Shown here: positions 60,140 through 64,000 of the stretch, piece by piece
Numbering within the stretch: position 1 is the first letter of the stretch
Layout of the letters: each line of letters starts with the position of its first letter
Assembly: GCF_029201565.1 (NCBI RefSeq)
Contig: NZ_CP104002.1
Coordinates: 699,001 to 763,000 of the forward strand
DNA: 64,000 bases
Direction: 5' to 3'
Source: Devosia sp. SD17-2
GTDB taxonomy: Bacteria > Pseudomonadota > Alphaproteobacteria > Rhizobiales > Devosiaceae
Notes under the pieces: model-generated
Databases searched by the model: none
Told to the model about the DNA's origin: nothing
Seen by the model: only the letters and a program-made list of their open reading frames with translations
Translations under genes and position numbers: made by a program

Positions 60140-60706
60140 CTAGACGCGACTGCGCGTGCCGAGGTTGGTGACAACCAGCTGTCCCGCATAGGCTGCCAGT
60201 GCGGCCTTGGCGAGATCGCCTGGCACGAAGATGAGATTGCCGATGACGGCGTCGGTGAAGTTGAGCCCAGCCGCAATCGATAGCCAGGTAACGCCAAGTA
60301 CGTGATTGATCACCACGCCGACCACGCCGGCAAGGAAGAGCCCTCCAATGAGCTTCCAGCCCTTGAGACCGCGCGCGACGACGCTATTGGCAACCCAGCC
60401 GGTGGCGAAGGCCTGGGGCAGGAAGCCAACGAGATAGCCGGCGGTGGGGCCGACGAAGACAGCAAGACCGCCGCGACCGCCTGAAAGCACCGGCAAGCCG
60501 ATGGCAACCAGCGCCAGCAGCAGCAGCACCGACAGCGTGCCGCCGCGCGCGCCAAGCACAACGCCGGCCAGGATGACCCCCAGGCTTTGGACCTGGATAG
60601 CCACCGGGAAAAAGCCGACCATGATCGGCGGAATAAGCCCGAGCACGACGATGATCGCGGTGAAGAGGGCAATTAGCACTAGCGAACGAGTGGACACTGT
60701 CTTCAA
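60140..60706 (-). CDS. bioY: Biotin transporter substrate-binding component BioY
   Basis: A 188-residue membrane S-component of the ECF biotin importer. It has about six hydrophobic segments with VQVQSLGVILAGVVLGARGGTLSVLL-like core (IQVQSLGVILAG), GGRGGLAVFVGPTAGYLVGF, and FVPGDLAKAALAAY near the C terminus. It is the last gene of bioM-bioN-bioY; its ATG overlaps the bioN stop by four bases. Confidence 0.93.
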   Translation of the reverse strand: MKTVSTRSLVLIALFTAIIVVLGLIPPIMVGFFPVAIQVQSLGVILAGVVLGARGGTLSVLLLLALVAIGLPVLSGGRGGLAVFVGPTAGYLVGFLPQAFATGWVANSVVARGLKGWKLIGGLFLAGVVGVVINHVLGVTWLSIAAGLNFTDAVIGNLIFVPGDLAKAALAAYAGQLVVTNLGTRSRV

Positions 60707-61320
60707 TCTCTTGCGGAGGGGTGGGAGCGGATATTGCGGGCGTCGATGGCGTTGGCGATTTCGTCGGCACTGAGGATGGTGCCGATGGCCATGGGGACGA
60801 TGAGCGTGGCGAAGCGCCGTTTCAGGCCCCTGGCGCGGTGCGCATCCGAGACGGCCCGATAGCGGGCCTGGACTTCGGGAATAAAGCGGATCACGAGGCC
60901 GATGGCCAGCCCGATATCGCGGGCATTGGCAAGGCCAATGCGCTCAAGCGGTCGAGCGAGGTCGGCGATCGTCTCGATGAATTTTCCGACCGTCGTCGTT
61001 GCCGTGATGAGGGCCGCGAATAGGCTGAGTGTGCCGAGTCGCAACAGGGAGACGAGAGCCGCCTCGGGGCCGGTTGCGAAGAAGGTCCACGCCGCGACAA
61101 TTGCAATGGTAAAGAGCAGTGTCCAAGCGCGCAGCCATTGCACCAGTGCTGATCGGCAGAGGCCCAGCGCGAGACCGAGCACCAGGGCGGCCAATGTCGC
61201 CAGGACCGGCAGCGCGGTGGTTGCAAACAGCGCGACGCTGAGAATGACAAGAGCGAGAAGCTTTGCCTTGGTCGGCAGGCGGTGGATCGGCCCGTCGCCT
61301 TTCTCGGACATGCCGATCAT
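60703..61320 (-). CDS. bioN: ECF transporter transmembrane component BioN
   Basis: A 205-residue T-component with about four to five hydrophobic segments and the coupling motif region (RAVSDAHRARGLKRRF) that contacts the ATPase. It transmits ATP hydrolysis by BioM to BioY. Start and stop overlap the flanking genes by four bases each. Confidence 0.9.
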   Translation of the reverse strand: MIGMSEKGDGPIHRLPTKAKLLALVILSVALFATTALPVLATLAALVLGLALGLCRSALVQWLRAWTLLFTIAIVAAWTFFATGPEAALVSLLRLGTLSLFAALITATTTVGKFIETIADLARPLERIGLANARDIGLAIGLVIRFIPEVQARYRAVSDAHRARGLKRRFATLIVPMAIGTILSADEIANAIDARNIRSHPSARD

Positions 61321-62006
61321 GCGGCGAGCGCCAGATAGCGGGAGATCGTCGTTTCGGCCGGGCCATCTTCGATCAGGCTGCCGTCATGAAACAGCAGCAC
61401 GCGCTCGAAACCGGAGAGCAGGACGAGGTCGTGGGTGACGACGATGACGTTCTCGGGCAGCGCCGCGATCGTGCGTTCGACGAGATTGCGGTTCCTGAGG
61501 TCGAGCTGGTTGGTCGGCTCGTCGAGGATGACGATGTCGGGTTCGGTGATCAGCACAGAGGCCAGTGCGGCCAGCTGAACCTCGCCACCGGAAAGCTCAT
61601 GGGCGCGGCGGTCGATGAGATGGCCGGCGTGCAAACGGTCGAGCACTGCTTCGACGGCCTGCTCCTCATCTGGCTTGGACAGACGGCGGGACTGGAGGCC
61701 CAGCGCGATGTCGTCGCGCACGAGCGGCAGGATAATCTGGTTGGATGGGTTCTGGAACACATAGCCGACGGCGGAGCGGGCTTTTACGGCGGCGGTGCGG
61801 GTGTCGTGGCCGTTGGTCAGCACGCGCCCCGACGACGGGGTGACGAGGCCATTGATCATCCGGACAAAAGTGCTCTTGCCCGACCCATTAAGGCCAATCA
61901 CCCCGATGCGACGCTCGCTGAGCTCAAGCGTCAGGGGTTTCAGCGCCACATGGTCGGCGTAGGCCGCTCCGGCATTGTCAAACTGGATGTGCAAGCGCGG
62001 CCCCAA
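61317..62006 (-). CDS. bioM: ECF transporter ATPase BioM
   Basis: A 229-residue ABC ATPase. Walker A is GLNGSGKST, Q-loop YVFQNPSNQI, signature ELSGGEVQLAALA, Walker B DIVILDEPTNQLD and H-loop VVTHDLV. It energises biotin uptake with BioN and BioY. The start is TTG at 62006 with a GGGGGCG ribosome-like site; a second TTG four codons on is possible. No clear BioR operator was seen before it. Confidence 0.92.
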   Translation of the reverse strand: MGPRLHIQFDNAGAAYADHVALKPLTLELSERRIGVIGLNGSGKSTFVRMINGLVTPSSGRVLTNGHDTRTAAVKARSAVGYVFQNPSNQIILPLVRDDIALGLQSRRLSKPDEEQAVEAVLDRLHAGHLIDRRAHELSGGEVQLAALASVLITEPDIVILDEPTNQLDLRNRNLVERTIAALPENVIVVTHDLVLLSGFERVLLFHDGSLIEDGPAETTISRYLALAA

Positions 62007-62116
62007 ACGATCAACGCCCCCGTGTGCTCTGTGAGCGTGGCAAGGTCAAGGCTGAAAGCCGGGTGTTTCGTTCGCGTGCTGGTCGGCGACCCGAAAGGCC
62101 GTGGCGTGCCGGGTGA

Positions 62117-62649
62117 TCAGCTTGGATCTGCGCGCATGAAGAGGCCGGGATAGTTGGTCACGATGCCTTTGTCGTCCACTTCCAGAATGGCCTCGAAGTC
62201 GGCGGACCGGAAGCGAAAGTGGGTGTCGTCGATCTTGGTATAGAGTTGCTCTGTGCGCTGGACGGCCATGGTCGTGGCGTCGATCCAGGCCATCGCGAAG
62301 CGAACGGGCTGATCGGCCCAATCAGTGCGCCAGATGGGCAGGGAATTGGTCAGCGGGGTCGCCAGATATCGACATCAAGGCACCCGCGCAGCGCATCGAT
62401 GGGTTCGGCGCGGTCGTCGGACCAGCCGCCCGTGCCATCGGCAAAAAGTTCAAGGCTCTTGCCGTCGGCGCGCTCGATCTTGACGGTGCGAACATGGCCG
62501 CGCTCATCGAGTTTGAGCCGATAGAACAAGCCGAAATCGGGCCCGATAATGGCGCTGCGAATGCGCGTGTCGCGGCCGTTGGCGATGACGTGGCAATGCT
62601 CGATGCTGGCGGGGTCGAGGCCCTGCCAACGGATGGATTTGTTGAGCAT
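62117..62649 (-). pseudogene. Putative glycolipid-binding domain protein, frameshifted
   Basis: ATG 62649 opens a frame (MLNKSIRWQGLDPASIEHCH...) that stops early at 62350. After Trp at 62362-62364 the normal continuation (A-T-P-L-T-N-S-L-P-I-W) is in another frame and runs to TGA at 62117-62119, ending TNYPGLFMRADPS. One missing base near 62359-62361 (TGGCGACC where TGGNCGACC would keep frame) explains this exactly. The restored product of 177 residues fits the putative glycolipid-binding (PF06475-like) family. It is either a recent pseudogene or a sequencing error. Confidence 0.8.
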
Positions 62650-62693
62650 CTCGAGGCCCCCCTCTGCTCATGGCGCAATTTGGCTGCGCCGTC

Positions 62694-62764
62694 ATTGCCC
62701 GGCGTTTCCGGGCAATCCATCTTGCCGTGTGATGGACCACCCGGACAAGCCGGGTGGTGACGAC
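62694..62764. repeat. Intergenic hairpin repeat, copy 2
   Basis: The block holds two hairpins: ATTGCCCGG-CGTT-TCCGGGCAAT (62694-62716) and ACCACCCGG-ACAAG-CCGGGTGGT (62736-62758). The segment from 62706 matches the block at 80-137 except in the middle. It lies upstream of the frameshifted gene and downstream of gap. Confidence 0.8.
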
Positions 62765-62792
62765 GGCGCGAGAATTTTTGATCCATTCGCCA

Positions 62793-62823
62793 CAAAAAAA
62801 AAGGCGCCCCGGAGGACGCCCTT
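62793..62823 (-). terminator. Terminator after gap
   Basis: On the minus strand a GGCGTCC / GGGGCGCC stem (with one G-U pair) is followed by nine T. It lies about 23 bases after the gap stop. Confidence 0.88.
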
Positions 62824-62845
62824 TCAGATTTGATTTTCGACCTGC

Positions 62846-63853
62846 TCAGAGGGTCTTGCCGAGGGCGACGGCGGTGTCGCTCATGCGGTTCGAGAAGCCC
62901 CATTCATTGTCGTACCAGGACAGGATCGACACGAAATTGCCGCCGAGAACCTTGGTCTGATCAAGAGCCATGGTCGAGGAATGCGGGTCATGGTTGAAGT
63001 CGATCGAGACGTTCGGCACTTCGGTGTAGCCCAGGATGCCTTTGAGCTCGCCATCGGCGTACTTCTTGATCGCGGCGTTGATTTCTTCGGCGGTCACATC
63101 GCGGCTGGCGAGGAACTTGAGGTCGACGCAGGAGACGTTCGGGGTCGGCACGCGGACCGAGACGCCATCCAGCTTGCCCTTGAGCTCGGGCAGGACGAGG
63201 CCGATGGCCTTGGCTGCGCCGGTCGAGGTCGGGATCTGCGACAGTGCAGCAGCGCGGCCGCGATAGAGATCCTTGTGCATGGTGTCGAGCGTCGGCTGGT
63301 CACCGGTATAGGAATGGATGGTGGTCATCATTCCCTTTTCGATGCCGAATTCCTTGTGCAGCACATAGGCGACGGGCGCCAGGCAGTTGGTGGTGCACGA
63401 AGCGTTCGAGATCACCACGTCGTCCTTGGTCAGGCTCTGGTGGTTGATGCCGTAGACGATGGTCTTGTCCGCGCCGTCGCCGGGAGCCGAGATGATCACC
63501 TTCTTGGCACCGGCCTTGAGGTGAGCCGAGGCCTTTTCCTTACTGGTGAAGATGCCGGTGCATTCGAGCGCAATGTCCACGCCCATGGCGGCGTGCGGCA
63601 GGTTCGCCGGATCGCGCTCTGCGGTCACCTTGATCGGGCCACGGCCCACGTCGATGGTGTCGCCGGCAACAGTCACCTGATGCGGGAAACGGCCATGGAC
63701 GCTATCGAAGCGCAGCAGGTGCGCATTGGTTTCGACCGGGCCCAGATCATTGATGGCCACGACTTCGATATCGGTGCGGCCGGACTCGATGATGGCGCGC
63801 AAGACATTGCGGCCGATGCGGCCAAAGCCATTGATGGCGACGCGGACTGCCAT
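62846..63853 (-). CDS. gap: Type I glyceraldehyde-3-phosphate dehydrogenase
   Basis: A 335-residue glycolytic enzyme. The NAD fold starts [14 protein letters not shown] with AINDLG, the catalytic Cys lies in [12 protein letters not shown] (about 153), and the catalytic His in [10 protein letters not shown]. The C-terminal [13 protein letters not shown] is typical. Asp after Asn in AINDLG fits NAD preference. An AAAGGAG site precedes the ATG. It follows tkt by 47 bases on the same strand, the usual alphaproteobacterial order tkt-gap. Confidence 0.97.
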   Translation of the reverse strand: MAVRVAINGFGRIGRNVLRAIIESGRTDIEVVAINDLGPVETNAHLLRFDSVHGRFPHQVTVAGDTIDVGRGPIKVTAERDPANLPHAAMGVDIALECTGIFTSKEKASAHLKAGAKKVIISAPGDGADKTIVYGINHQSLTKDDVVISNASCTTNCLAPVAYVLHKEFGIEKGMMTTIHSYTGDQPTLDTMHKDLYRGRAAALSQIPTSTGAAKAIGLVLPELKGKLDGVSVRVPTPNVSCVDLKFLASRDVTAEEINAAIKKYADGELKGILGYTEVPNVSIDFNHDPHSSTMALDQTKVLGGNFVSILSWYDNEWGFSNRMSDTAVALGKTL

Positions 63854-63900
63854 AGTAAACGCTCCTTTGGGGAGGATGGGAAAAGGGAGGCGGGGCTCTC

Positions 63901-64000
63901 TTACAACTGTGCGGTGACGGCTTCAACAACGGCCTTTGGCGTAATGCCAAAGTGTTGGTAGAGCGCATCAATCGGGCCAGAAGCACCGAAGGAGTTCATG
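63901..64000 (-). CDS. tkt: Transketolase, C-terminal end (partial)
   Basis: The last 32 codons read [28 protein letters not shown]...QL and stop at 63901-63903. The F-G-A-S-x-P...LYxHFGIT pattern is the conserved end of transketolase. The gene continues beyond the window edge. Its position just before gap agrees with the common tkt-gap arrangement. Confidence 0.85.
   Translation of the reverse strand, partial: MNSFGASGPIDALYQHFGITPKAVVEAVTAQL

Noticed and set aside
62322..62903. 193-codon minus-strand frame across the glycolipid-binding pseudogene
   Set aside because: It uses the third frame, not either coding frame of the pseudogene, and runs through the repeat and the gap terminator.
1..64000. 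CRISPR arrays, tRNA or rRNA genes
   Set aside because: No regularly spaced repeats and no cloverleaf or rRNA-like segments were found in the gaps between genes.

Overview
The window is high-GC DNA packed with genes on both strands. It looks like a chromosomal segment of an alphaproteobacterium of the order Hyphomicrobiales, closest in character to Devosia/Pelagibacterium-type organisms. This is inferred from gene content: a PodJ-like polarity protein, an alphaproteobacterial Cpa/Tad pilus locus, short internally simple flagellin-type control by CtrA-like boxes, a bioMNY biotin transporter, and a transketolase-gap arrangement. No rRNA, tRNA or CRISPR array was seen.

Layout. 1-2.2 kb: the 3' end of a probable IS110-type transposase, then a two-gene membrane-type sugar/polyol dehydrogenase (iron-sulfur GMC flavoprotein plus Tat-exported small subunit). 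2.4-6.1 kb: PdeM nuclease, a TSUP sulfur-anion exporter paired with a TIGR02186-type membrane protein, a VOC protein and an orphan LuxR-type response regulator. 6.2-9.7 kb: a large PodJ-like protein. 9.9-13.6 kb: a three-gene operon of unknown function (coiled-coil TelA-like protein, DUF6384 membrane protein, coiled-coil protein with a Gly/Ser-rich tail), the best candidate here for an undescribed system. 13.8-14.5 kb: CoxG-like protein and a 40-residue membrane peptide preceded by a perfect CtrA-type box.

14.7-24.5 kb: a nucleoside uptake and catabolism operon (BMP-type ABC importer, cytidine deaminase, purine nucleoside phosphorylase, deoxyribose-phosphate aldolase, a two-domain ALDH16-like aldehyde dehydrogenase, DUF6958 protein). 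Its partner genes deoA-deoB-upp lie at 27.4-30.6 kb, behind a divergent MarR/HlyD/DUF2955 efflux cassette. Together these import nucleosides, split off bases, convert (deoxy)ribose phosphates to glyceraldehyde-3-phosphate and acetaldehyde, oxidise the aldehyde, and recover uracil.

31.8-43.1 kb: a Tad/Flp pilus locus with two Flp pilins, CpaA, B, C, E, F, TadB, TadC, a TadD-like lipoprotein, TadE/TadG-like pseudopilins, and a stand-alone CpaC N-domain protein; cpaD is absent. 43.2-51.6 kb: M17 aminopeptidase, DedA/YqaA protein, GhrA, a tandem-duplicated membrane cytochrome c, PheA, SthA, pirin and an Rrf2 regulator. 51.8-64 kb: a large flagellin behind a perfect CtrA-type box, a Tat-exported berberine-bridge-type oxidase, a cupin, an orphan peptide-type binding protein, an alpha/beta hydrolase, a TspO-like membrane protein, bioMNY, a frameshifted glycolipid-binding-domain gene, gap, and the last codons of tkt.

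Two copies of a hairpin-forming intergenic repeat sit near the two ends of the window. Perfect or one-mismatch TTAA-N7-TTAA sites precede podJ-like, the small membrane peptide, cpaB and flagellin, suggesting shared cell-cycle control of polar and surface-structure genes. All functional calls come from reading the sequence and recalling families; no database search was run.
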